From: Candidatus Moranbacteria bacterium RIFCSPHIGHO2_01_FULL_55_24
GTDB lineage: Bacteria > Patescibacteria > Paceibacteria > Moranbacterales > UBA1568
NCBI GenBank assembly: GCA_001786575.1
Contig: MFRW01000003.1
Coordinates: 9,251-73,250 of the forward strand
DNA length: 64,000 bases
Direction of reading: 5' to 3'
The position numbers and the translations under genes are program-made. Shown piece after piece: positions 47,822 through 54,691 of this stretch. Below the pieces are notes generated by a model. That model had not been told where the DNA came from. It saw only the letters and a list, made by a program, of their open reading frames with translations, and did not search any database. How positions within the stretch are numbered: position 1 is the stretch's first letter; each line of letters opens with the position of its first letter.

Positions 47822-48871
47822 CTAGACCTTGAAGACGATCACATCGCCGTCCTGGACGATATAGTCCTTGCCTTCCAAACGGAGCGTTCCCTTGTCGCGG
47901 CCTGCGGCCCAAGAACCGGCTTCCACCAGTTTCTCCCAATGGATGACTTCCGCCCGGATGAATTTCTCCTCGAAGTCTCCGTGGATGGCCGCTCCCGCCT
48001 GTGGCGCCGTCGAGCCCTGTTCCACGGTCCAGGCGCGCGTCTCCTGCTCGCCGGTGGTGAAGTATGTCATGAGCCCCAGGAGCGCGTAGGCGCGCTTGAT
48101 GAGGTCGCCCAGATGCGAGCGTATGCCGAGCTCTTCCGCTTCTTCCGGAGTCATTTCGATGAGCTCTTCCTCGATCTTGATGTCGAGCTTCACGTGCGGG
48201 CGGCTCTCGAGTTCCGGCGCGAGCGCGCGCTCGATATCGGAAACATTGTAGACATAGAGGAAGGGCTTCGCGGTGAGGAGCTGCAGGCTATGAGCTATCT
48301 TCTTCTCTTCTTCGGAAAAATGTTCCAGGAGCGTGTAGGCGAGCTGTTCGGCTTCGAGGGCGGTCTCGATCTTCTCGAGCACCGCCATCTCGGCCAGCGC
48401 TTCCTTGTTTCCCGAACGCGTCTCTTTGATGGTCTTCAGTTTGCGCTTGGCGACCGTCTCCATGTCCGCCAGGATCAGCTCGGTATTGATGATCTCGATG
48501 TCTTCCTTCGGCTCCACGCGGTTGTGGACATGGATGATGTCCGGGTTCTCGAACGCCCGCACCACTTCCACGATCGCATCCACTTCGCGGATATTCTGGA
48601 GGAATTTGTTGCCGAGGCCTTCTCCCTCGCTCGCCCCCTTCACGAGTCCGGCGATGTCTACGAATTCCACCACGGCCGGGATAATCTTCTTGCTCCCGGA
48701 AACAGCCGAGAGTTTCGCCAGGCGCTCGTCCGGCACCTCGACAATCCCGATATTCGGTTCGATGGTGCAGAACGGATAATTATTGATATCGACCGCCTTC
48801 CTGGTCAAGGCTTTGAAAAGCGTGGATTTCCCGACATTGGGAAGACCGACGATTCCGACTTTGAGGGACAT
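47822..48871 (-). CDS. ychF: ribosome-binding ATPase/GTPase YchF
   Basis: OBG-family P-loop protein: G1 GLPNVGKSTLF (residues 8-18), DIAGLVKGASEGEGLGN switch region, YVYNVSD (degenerate G4, consistent with the ATP preference known for YchF), coiled coil in the middle and a C-terminal TGS domain (LMTYFTTGEQETRAWT...GAAIHGDFEEKFIRAEVI). 349 aa, slightly short. Followed by groEL. Confidence 0.95.
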   Translation of the reverse strand: MSLKVGIVGLPNVGKSTLFKALTRKAVDINNYPFCTIEPNIGIVEVPDERLAKLSAVSGSKKIIPAVVEFVDIAGLVKGASEGEGLGNKFLQNIREVDAIVEVVRAFENPDIIHVHNRVEPKEDIEIINTELILADMETVAKRKLKTIKETRSGNKEALAEMAVLEKIETALEAEQLAYTLLEHFSEEEKKIAHSLQLLTAKPFLYVYNVSDIERALAPELESRPHVKLDIKIEEELIEMTPEEAEELGIRSHLGDLIKRAYALLGLMTYFTTGEQETRAWTVEQGSTAPQAGAAIHGDFEEKFIRAEVIHWEKLVEAGSWAAGRDKGTLRLEGKDYIVQDGDVIVFKV

Positions 48872-48945
48872 ACGAGAGGAAAATTAGAGAGAAAAAACGC
48901 CTTGGAATTACTCCCTATTCTCGCAAAAATAGCGCTCGGCGTCAA

Positions 48946-48979
48946 TAAAAAAGAGGTCTTCAAGCTTGAAGACCTCTTA
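48946..48979 (-). terminator. intrinsic terminator
   Basis: AAGAGGTCTTC pairs perfectly with GAAGACCTCTT; on the minus strand TTTTTT follows. It ends the gene at 49015 and separates it from ychF. Confidence 0.88.
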
Positions 48980-49014
48980 GAGGATCACTGTTGTGATTTT
49001 CAGATAGCCGGCGG

Positions 49015-49503
49015 TTATGCCGGGAGCGCTTCACGCTCGCCCTGGAAAAAGTTTCTGACGCTATCGAGACACAGCGCGATGCCCGAAACCGTATCCAGGA
49101 GATCGTCCTGCTGCTTCGCGCACAGCCAGCGGTAATTCTCCCAGAGGAGCGGTTGGCCGGTATTGTCTTCTTGGAAGTCCGCGAGCCTCTGCGTGCTGTG
49201 GACCAAGAGATCGCCAACCAGCATTTCACAAGGTTCGTCACCGAACACATGAGGGAAGCGGCCGAGCTCTCGCCATTCCCGCTTGAAGGCCTGGCTAGTG
49301 AAATTTTCCTGCCGCCGAAGCCCGGCCATGACCGATTCGCCAGGAAGAAGATCAAAAGAGATAAAGCCGTATCTACCAGTCTCCTTATCCCTCCGGATGA
49401 GGAATTCCCGGTTCCTCGGATCGAACCTGCAGATCTTGTCGATGAACGACGGGTTCTGCCGCGGAGCCCCGTACCAGAGAAGCAAAAGCGCCTTACGTTT
49501 CAT
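49015..49503 (-). CDS. hypothetical protein, 162 aa
   Basis: No recognised family. Soluble, mixed alpha/beta, with aromatic-rich segments and a C-terminal helix (QQDDLLDTVSGIALCLDSV). A Nudix-like REWREL occurs but lacks the rest of the box. TTGACA at 49569-49574 and a strong terminator support a single-gene unit. Start at ATG 49503 rather than 49590. Confidence 0.6.
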   Translation of the reverse strand: MKRKALLLLWYGAPRQNPSFIDKICRFDPRNREFLIRRDKETGRYGFISFDLLPGESVMAGLRRQENFTSQAFKREWRELGRFPHVFGDEPCEMLVGDLLVHSTQRLADFQEDNTGQPLLWENYRWLCAKQQDDLLDTVSGIALCLDSVRNFFQGEREALPA

Positions 49504-49636
49504 TGTCCTACCCTTTCCTGCCTGCAAAGAACTGCGGATTTCCCTATCTTTCCCGAGAAACCGGAAAATGTCAAGAAAGGCCCCGTTCAAGCGCTTTATG
49601 CTATAATATCCTGGCGATAACCTTTCTCATACCACT

Positions 49637-50977
49637 ATGAATCCGGCGATTTTCAAGGCCTACGATATCCGCGGCATCTACCCGGAGGAATTCAATGCCG
49701 ATGATGCCTATCGGATCGGGCGCGCCCTGGTCATGCATCTGCGGCCGAAAACGCTCGGAGTCGGCCGGGATGTGCGCGAGTCCAGCCCGGAGCTCTTCGA
49801 GAGTTTCACTCGAGGAGTCATGGAACAGGGCTGCGATGTCATCGACCTCGGCATCATCACCACCCCGATGGTCTACTTCGCCGCCGGCCGCCTCGATATC
49901 GACGCCGCCGTCTCTATCACTGCGTCCCACAATCCTCCCCAATACAACGGGATGAAGATCGCCCTTCGCGGCGCGATTCCGGTCGGCGAGAATTCAGGGC
50001 TGCGCGATATCCGCGACCTGGCCATGGCCGGAACCTTCGAAGAAGGCAGCTCTGCCGGCAGCATAGAAGCCGAGGATATCCGCCCCGCTTACTACGGCTA
50101 CTTCAGCGCCTTCGCCGATCTGGGCGACAAGAAATTCACTCTCGCGATCGACACGGCAAACGCTATGGGCGTACTCGAGCTCCCGATCTACGAACAGCTC
50201 GCGGAAAACATTTCTCTCATCCGCCTCTATGACGATCTCTCGCAGCCGTTCTCCTGCCATGAGGCCAACCCGCTGAAAGCCGAGACTCTGGAAGAACTCC
50301 AGGCGAAGATCCGCGAAGCCGGAGCCGACCTCGGGATCGCCTACGACGGCGATGCTGACCGCATCGGGTTCGTGGACGAGGCCGGAACGATCATCCCTAT
50401 GGATCTCATCACCGCGCTTATTGCGAAGATCATCCTCGAGAAGAAGCCCGGGAGTACCATCCTCTACGATCTGCGCTCTTCCCGTTCGGTCAAGGAAATC
50501 ATCGAAGAGAACGGAGGGGTCGCCATCGAATGCAAAGTAGGCCACGCCAATATCAAGAAGCAGATGCGCGAAACCGGCGCTATCTTCGCCGGCGAACTTT
50601 CCGGCCACTACTACTTCGAGGAGAACTCTTTCGCCGAAGCCGGCACGCTTCCGGCGCTCCTCCTCCTCAATCTCATGGCGGAGACCGGCGAGAAGATCTC
50701 CGAGCTCGTCCGCGAGACGAAGCGCTACTTCCACTCCGGCGAAATCAACAGCGAAGTCGCGGATAAGGAGCGCGTCCTCCAGGATTTGAAAATGCGCTAC
50801 GCAGACGGCAAGATGCACGAGCTCGACGGCCTCAAAGTCGAATATCCCACCTGGTGGTTCAATGTCCGCGCCTCGAATACCGAGCCCCTGCTCCGGCTGA
50901 ACCTCGAAGCCGAAACTCCCGAACTCCTCGCCGAAAAGCAGGCCGAGCTCCTGGACATCATCCGGAGACAAGCTTGA
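49637..50977 (+). CDS. phosphomannomutase/phosphoglucomutase
   Basis: Alpha-D-phosphohexomutase of 446 aa: KAYDIRGIYP at the N-terminus, phosphoserine loop TASHNPPQYNG, metal loop DGDADRIGF, sugar-binding GELSGHYYF and phosphate-binding RASNTEPLLR. It interconverts hexose-1- and -6-phosphates, linking the sugar-phosphate isomerase at 57026 to NDP-sugar synthesis. A TATAAT box at 49602-49607 precedes the ATG. A second promoter sits at its 3' end. Confidence 0.93.
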   Translation: MNPAIFKAYDIRGIYPEEFNADDAYRIGRALVMHLRPKTLGVGRDVRESSPELFESFTRGVMEQGCDVIDLGIITTPMVYFAAGRLDIDAAVSITASHNPPQYNGMKIALRGAIPVGENSGLRDIRDLAMAGTFEEGSSAGSIEAEDIRPAYYGYFSAFADLGDKKFTLAIDTANAMGVLELPIYEQLAENISLIRLYDDLSQPFSCHEANPLKAETLEELQAKIREAGADLGIAYDGDADRIGFVDEAGTIIPMDLITALIAKIILEKKPGSTILYDLRSSRSVKEIIEENGGVAIECKVGHANIKKQMRETGAIFAGELSGHYYFEENSFAEAGTLPALLLLNLMAETGEKISELVRETKRYFHSGEINSEVADKERVLQDLKMRYADGKMHELDGLKVEYPTWWFNVRASNTEPLLRLNLEAETPELLAEKQAELLDIIRRQA

Positions 50978-51003
50978 CCGCTTTCCCGCACAGGAGGTAT
51001 ACT
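50974..51003 (+). promoter_or_regulatory. promoter at the 3' end of the phosphohexomutase gene
   Basis: TTGACC, 18-nt spacer, TATACT. Predicted start near 51010, next to ATG 51011, and inside a perfect inverted repeat CTGGTCC/GGACCAG (51002-51019). Confidence 0.65.
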
Positions 51004-51010
51004 GGTCCCA

Positions 51011-51058
51011 ATGGACCAGAAAACGCCCCAAGTGAATATTTCTTCTCAAGCGTCATAA
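51011..51058 (+). CDS. possible 15-codon leaderless ORF or small RNA unit
   Basis: ATG at the predicted transcription start, 15 codons (MDQKTPQVNISSQAS) and TAA, then a strong terminator at 51058. The whole transcript would be about 75 nt. It may be a leader peptide, a microprotein or simply a small RNA; the sequence alone cannot decide. Confidence 0.35.
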   Translation: MDQKTPQVNISSQAS

Positions 51059-51083
51059 ACCGCCCCGATTGGGCGGTTTTTTT
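51058..51083 (+). terminator. intrinsic terminator
   Basis: AACCGCCC/GGGCGGTT stem and TTTTTTT tail. Confidence 0.9.
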
Positions 51084-51121
51084 CTGGCCGAAATCGGTTC
51101 TTTCAAACAAAGGGGTCTTCT

Positions 51122-51388
51122 ATGCACCAGACGACGCTCCTCGCCATCGACTGGCATGATGAAATCCGGAAGCTCCGTGCTGACGGACATACGGTCTGCC
51201 CGCTCATGGCGCATGTCCCCGGCAGCTCCAGACCGCCGACCTGCCGCTGCGATATCGAAACGCTGCGACGCGTCTTCCTGGAGGAAAACACGCATTGCAC
51301 GGAAGGCGATTGCTGCCTGCCGCGCATAAACTCCCCCAGGGAAGCCTGCAACGAAGCGGCCACCTATCATCGCAGACATCCTTACTGA
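51122..51388 (+). CDS. small Cys/His-rich protein, 88 aa
   Basis: No family recognised. Seven or so Cys and several His (CPLMAH, CRCD, HCTEGDCCLPR, EACNEA, YHRRH) suggest metal binding or disulfides. AAAGGGG lies about 6 nt before the ATG, and the gene sits exactly between two terminators, which supports it as real. Confidence 0.6.
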   Translation: MHQTTLLAIDWHDEIRKLRADGHTVCPLMAHVPGSSRPPTCRCDIETLRRVFLEENTHCTEGDCCLPRINSPREACNEAATYHRRHPY

Positions 51389-51393
51389 CAAAA

Positions 51394-51430
51394 CGCCTCC
51401 CCGGGAACATCCGGCGAGGCGCTTTTTTTC
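51394..51430 (+). terminator. intrinsic terminator
   Basis: CGCCTC-C-CCGG pairs with CCGG-C-GAGGCG around a 6-nt loop, then CTTTTTTT. Confidence 0.88.
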
Positions 51431-51449
51431 GATTCCAAATTCTAGAGGG

Positions 51450-51785
51450 TTACCACCCGAGGTATCCGCCATCCAGGTTTTCTGCGGCGATACTGTGCTC
51501 CTTCAGCTTCTCTTGAGCAAGACTGGAACGGCCGCCGGAGCGGCAGCTGACAACGAGTGTCACCTGATCCAGCGTTTTTCCGCATTGCCCGGCACACTCT
51601 TCCAGGCGGGCCTTGAGCTCGTCTTTCGGCAGCGAGCACACGAAGCCCACTGGCAGATTGACATAATTCTTCGGACGCGATGGAAGAAGCGGCTGGTCTG
51701 CGACCTCATCCGTCTCCCTCACATCGATGATCAGGAGACTGGATGGATTCTTCTCAAGCATCTCTTTCAATTCTTTGCTTTGCAT
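51450..51785 (-). CDS. rhodanese-domain sulfurtransferase
   Basis: Single rhodanese domain, 111 aa: LLIIDVRETDE at the N-terminus, active-site loop CRSGGRS with Cys81, and GGYLGW at the end. It would move sulfane sulfur, for example from persulfide. Third gene of the CstR-like, ETHE1-like, rhodanese operon, 26 nt after the dioxygenase gene. Confidence 0.93.
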   Translation of the reverse strand: MQSKELKEMLEKNPSSLLIIDVRETDEVADQPLLPSRPKNYVNLPVGFVCSLPKDELKARLEECAGQCGKTLDQVTLVVSCRSGGRSSLAQEKLKEHSIAAENLDGGYLGW

Positions 51786-51811
51786 AGTTTTTTTGATTCT
51801 TTAACGGTTGA

Positions 51812-52507
51812 TTATTTTGTGTTCTCTTCCAGAGAAACCTCGAAGAGTTCCGGCGTCGGCGGCTTGTGCTGATCCAGAAGCGCGATGAAATCTTCCTTTC
51901 TTCTTTCTACTGCCAGCCTGAAGCGTTCATTATTCTTTTTCTCGGCATCGATGGTCGAAGAGACAATTCCCTGGTAATTGTGAGCCGGGTAGATCACTGT
52001 TTCCACAGGCAGCGCCGCAACGCGGCGCAGGCTCTCGTAAAGCCGCTCGCTCTCCCCTAACTGGAAGTCGGTCCTTCCGGTACCGCCGATCAAGAGCATA
52101 TCCCCAGTAAAGAGCGCGTCTCCGACCTTATAGGAGAGACTCTCATTCGTGTGTCCGGGAGTATGCCATACTTCTATTTCTGTCCGGCCGATCGAAAGCG
52201 TATCGCCATCTTTGAGCGGGAGATCTTTGCTCGGTGACGGAGAAAGTGCGCTCATAGCTATCCGAGCGTCTGTCTTTTCGCGGAGCATCCGGCTAAGCGA
52301 TACATGGTCGGCATGAGTATGCGTTTCCAAGAGATATCGGAGCGTGATTCGGGGATGAGCTTCGAAATAAGCGTCGTATTCCTGTTCCATCTCCTGGCTC
52401 GGGTCGATGAGCACGGCTTCTTGTGTCGCTGTATCGACAATGAGATACGAGAGACAGCCTCTCTCGGAATGGAATGGGTGGACTTGAAACATCTTTTCCA
52501 TAGGCAT
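51812..52507 (-). CDS. persulfide dioxygenase-like MBL-fold protein (ETHE1-like)
   Basis: Metallo-beta-lactamase fold with HTHADH (residues 63-68), HTPGHT (His119 region), LFTGDMLLIGGTGRTDFQ (metal Asp and the ETHE1-type GRTDF) and YPAHNYQG. ETHE1/Blh enzymes oxidise glutathione- or low-molecular-weight persulfides using one iron. Neighbours (rhodanese, CstR-like repressor) match the bacterial cst sulfide-detoxification operons. Confidence 0.9.
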   Translation of the reverse strand: MPMEKMFQVHPFHSERGCLSYLIVDTATQEAVLIDPSQEMEQEYDAYFEAHPRITLRYLLETHTHADHVSLSRMLREKTDARIAMSALSPSPSKDLPLKDGDTLSIGRTEIEVWHTPGHTNESLSYKVGDALFTGDMLLIGGTGRTDFQLGESERLYESLRRVAALPVETVIYPAHNYQGIVSSTIDAEKKNNERFRLAVERRKEDFIALLDQHKPPTPELFEVSLEENTK

Positions 52508-52511
52508 TCCG

Positions 52512-52778
52512 TTAGCTTATCTTGGTATAGAGCCGGAACATCTCATCGACGACCTTCTTGTCTCCCTTGAGCTCGCGCCCCAGGCAGTCTGCCATACGGT
52601 TCGTCACGATCGTCCGCCTGGCCGACCGTAGGAGGCCGATAACGGAATCGATCTGCTGTACCGTCGCCAGGCAATCGCTCCCCTTCTCTTCTGCCATCAT
52701 GAGCACGGTCTCAAGCGTGCCGCGAGCCTTCTTGAGCGAACGAACTGCGGCTTCAGTCTTGTTTATTGTCATAGTCAT
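52512..52778 (-). CDS. CsoR/RcnR-family repressor, CstR-like persulfide sensor
   Basis: All-helical 88-aa repressor of the DUF156/CsoR family. The two conserved Cys are present (Cys36 in SDCLATVQQI, Cys65 in MADCLG), while the copper-binding His of CsoR is Asn60, as in the persulfide sensor CstR. It would sense sulfane sulfur by forming a di- or polysulfide bridge and release the operon. The dioxygenase gene starts 5 nt after its stop. Starts at 52778 or 52772 are both possible. Confidence 0.88.
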   Translation of the reverse strand: MTMTINKTEAAVRSLKKARGTLETVLMMAEEKGSDCLATVQQIDSVIGLLRSARRTIVTNRMADCLGRELKGDKKVVDEMFRLYTKIS

Positions 52779-52796
52779 GGTATTGCTTTATTTCAT

Positions 52797-52838
52797 TAAC
52801 CTATATCATAGGTTATAGGTATTAAGAAAATCTGTCAA
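52797..52838 (-). promoter_or_regulatory. promoter and inverted-repeat operator of the cst-like operon
   Basis: TTGACA at 52833-52838. A perfect inverted repeat TAACCTAT-GAT-ATAGGTTA (52797-52815, minus strand) covers the -10 region, with another ACCTAT half just upstream. The -10 is probably TATAAC or TAACCT, overlapping the repeat. Confidence 0.75.
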
Positions 52839-52917
52839 GAACTGCTCCCGGAAAGCGAAAGCCCAGACCTTTCGGGCCTGGGCGCTCTCCTGAAGAAATC
52901 TTATTCCTCTTCTTACT

Positions 52918-53907
52918 CTATTCCGCCGGAAGAAATCCGACCCTTTCCCTTACCTGCGTCATCTTGGCGCTGGCAAGCGCGCGCGCCTTCTCAACACCCT
53001 TACGGAGAATCTCCTCCACCGCTTCATCAGAAATGCCCGCAAGCTTTTCTTGAAACGGGGTAAGGAATCCTACAACGACTTCCGAAAGCCCTTCTTTGAA
53101 GTCACCATAACCCTTACCCTGGTACATTTCCTCCACTTCCTGCGCCGTCTTGCCGGAGAGAAGCGTGTAGATGTTGATGAGATTTTTGAGCGCCGGCTTA
53201 TCATCGCTGTAGACGATTTCCGATCCGCTGTCCGTCACCGCTTTCTTGATTTTCTTCCGTATCGTGTCCGCATCGTCCGTAAGAGAAATATAATTATATT
53301 CCGATGCGGCTGATTTCGACATCTTCTTGCTCGGATCGTCGAGGCCCATGATCACCTGCCCTTCTTTGGACAGTTTGCCTTCCGGAATCACGAATGTTTC
53401 TCCGAAGCGGTCATTGAAGCGCTTCGCGAGCGTGCGCGTAAGCTCGATGTGCTGCATCTGGTCCTTCCCGACCGGCACCACCGCCGTGTCATAGAGAAGA
53501 ATATCGGCAGCCATGAGAACCGGGTAAGTGAAAAGTCCGGCCCCGGATTCAGACGCTCCGCCCTTCTGCGATTTGTCCTTATACTGCGTCATCCGTTCCA
53601 ATTCCGCCATCCGCACAAGCGTTCCGAGAATCCATGCGAGTTCCGTGTGCTCTTTGACATGCGACTGGACGAAGAGTGTGCACTTCTCCGGGTCGATCCC
53701 AGCAGCCAGGTAAATCTTCGCGATTTCGAGGGTCTTCTGCCGAAGCGTTTCCGGGTCCTGGGGCGCGGTGATGGCATGGAGATCCGCCACGGAAAAAATC
53801 GCTTCGTACTGGTCCTGAAGCTCTCCCCACTGCCTGATGGCCCCGAGATAGTTCCCGATATGCAGGTTCCCCGACGGCTGGACTCCCGAAAAGATCCTCT
53901 GTTTCAT
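52918..53907 (-). CDS. trpS: tryptophan--tRNA ligase
   Basis: Class I aminoacyl-tRNA synthetase, 329 aa: GVQPSGNLHIGNYLGAI (HIGH-type), YPVLMAADILLYDTAVVPVGKDQMQH and KKMSKSA (KMSKS). Complete length for bacterial TrpRS. Upstream, at 53966-54003, is one copy of the GGTCGCATTTATA element also found before the Cas2/PaaX-like gene. Confidence 0.96.
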   Translation of the reverse strand: MKQRIFSGVQPSGNLHIGNYLGAIRQWGELQDQYEAIFSVADLHAITAPQDPETLRQKTLEIAKIYLAAGIDPEKCTLFVQSHVKEHTELAWILGTLVRMAELERMTQYKDKSQKGGASESGAGLFTYPVLMAADILLYDTAVVPVGKDQMQHIELTRTLAKRFNDRFGETFVIPEGKLSKEGQVIMGLDDPSKKMSKSAASEYNYISLTDDADTIRKKIKKAVTDSGSEIVYSDDKPALKNLINIYTLLSGKTAQEVEEMYQGKGYGDFKEGLSEVVVGFLTPFQEKLAGISDEAVEEILRKGVEKARALASAKMTQVRERVGFLPAE

Positions 53908-53965
53908 AACCTAGTAAAAAATCAACAACAAACAATAATACTACCCTATTCTATCACACCGCCGC

Positions 53966-54003
53966 TATACCCTATAAATGCGACCGCATTTATATGTTAT
54001 TTT
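53966..54003 (-). promoter_or_regulatory. palindromic element, copy 1 (upstream of trpS)
   Basis: Contains a perfect 10-bp-arm palindrome TATAAATGCG-AC-CGCATTTATA (53973-53994). It shares 20 of 21 bases plus a TATGTTATTTT block with copy 2 at 54577-54618. The stop codon of the Cas2/PaaX-like gene (53997-53999) lies inside it. Possible binding site of that regulator, acting on trpS. Confidence 0.7.
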
Positions 54004-54551
54004 CCGAGAGAGAATATTTGCTTTAAATGCGCTTCATTATCGATATGACTCGCCTCCATAAAACGCACATATTTGCGAGCCCCATAAAACTCAACTAAGA
54101 AATCAAGCTCATTCCGACAATCATACGGGTAGACGAAAACGCTATCCTGTAGCCGGTAGAATTCTAGGCGCTTGAGCCAGGAACGGAAGGCGTTACGAAG
54201 CTTTTTTCTTTTTTCCGGAATATCGAATATCACTATTCTCCATTTCTTATCCCACTTGGCTGACTTCTGTATCTCGAGAGTCTCGAGATCATAAAGAAGA
54301 GTCTTTTCTCGTCCTTTCTCTGTCAGTACCATTTTCCATACACCGTTCTTCTGAAGTCGCATATCTACCAGCCGCGACTCATAAAGGCTTTGGATGGAAC
54401 GTTCGAGTTTCGACTTGGAAATATTCTTCCATTCTTTCCCCATGAGACCCGCTATGCGAAAATACTGTTTCGGCGACTGGGTGAATCCCAAAGCCACCCC
54501 TCCTAGGAGGACAAGTAGTATCTTTTTCTGTATCGGTCCCAATCCTTTCAT
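53997..54551 (-). CDS. PaaX/Cas2-like winged-helix regulator
   Basis: Residues ~1-90 look like a winged helix (KLERSIQSLYESRLVDMRLQ...LTEKGRE). The C-terminal part is the Cas2-like ferredoxin domain of PaaX-type proteins (KWDKKWRIVIFDIPEKRK...FYRLQDSVFVYPYDCRNEL). No cas genes or repeats are near, so a transcriptional or RNA-related role is more likely than CRISPR adaptation. Nearly the same 40-bp element lies on both sides of the gene. Confidence 0.82.
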   Translation of the reverse strand: MKGLGPIQKKILLVLLGGVALGFTQSPKQYFRIAGLMGKEWKNISKSKLERSIQSLYESRLVDMRLQKNGVWKMVLTEKGREKTLLYDLETLEIQKSAKWDKKWRIVIFDIPEKRKKLRNAFRSWLKRLEFYRLQDSVFVYPYDCRNELDFLVEFYGARKYVRFMEASHIDNEAHLKQIFSLGK

Positions 54552-54576
54552 AGAAAGTTCTAGTCATCCTTTAAAA

Positions 54577-54618
54577 TATACCATATAAATGCGACCGGAT
54601 ATAAAGGGTATGTTATTT
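54577..54618 (-). promoter_or_regulatory. related element, copy 2 (upstream of the Cas2/PaaX-like gene)
   Basis: TATACCATATAAATGCGACC block and TATGTTATTTT block as in copy 1, but the right palindrome arm has diverged (GGATATAAAGGG). Located 26 nt before the start of the regulator gene, so autoregulation is plausible. Confidence 0.65.
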
Positions 54619-54650
54619 TTTAAATACTGCAAATCAGGTAAGTTACGCCA

Positions 54651-54684
54651 TTTAAAAAACAGCCTTTAGTAAGGCTGTTTTTTA
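54651..54684. terminator. strong intrinsic terminator (rnj end)
   Basis: AAAAAACAGCCTT/AAGGCTGTTTTTT 13-bp stem with a 4-nt loop, 8 nt after the rnj stop; symmetrical and T-rich on both strands. Confidence 0.9.
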
Positions 54685-54691
54685 AATTTTC

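Noticed and set aside
49015..49503. Nudix hydrolase
   Set aside because: Only REWREL resembles the box; the upstream Gly/Glu pattern is absent.
53997..54551. Cas2 of a CRISPR system
   Set aside because: The Cas2-like domain is attached to a winged helix, as in PaaX; there are no cas1, effector or repeat arrays in the window.
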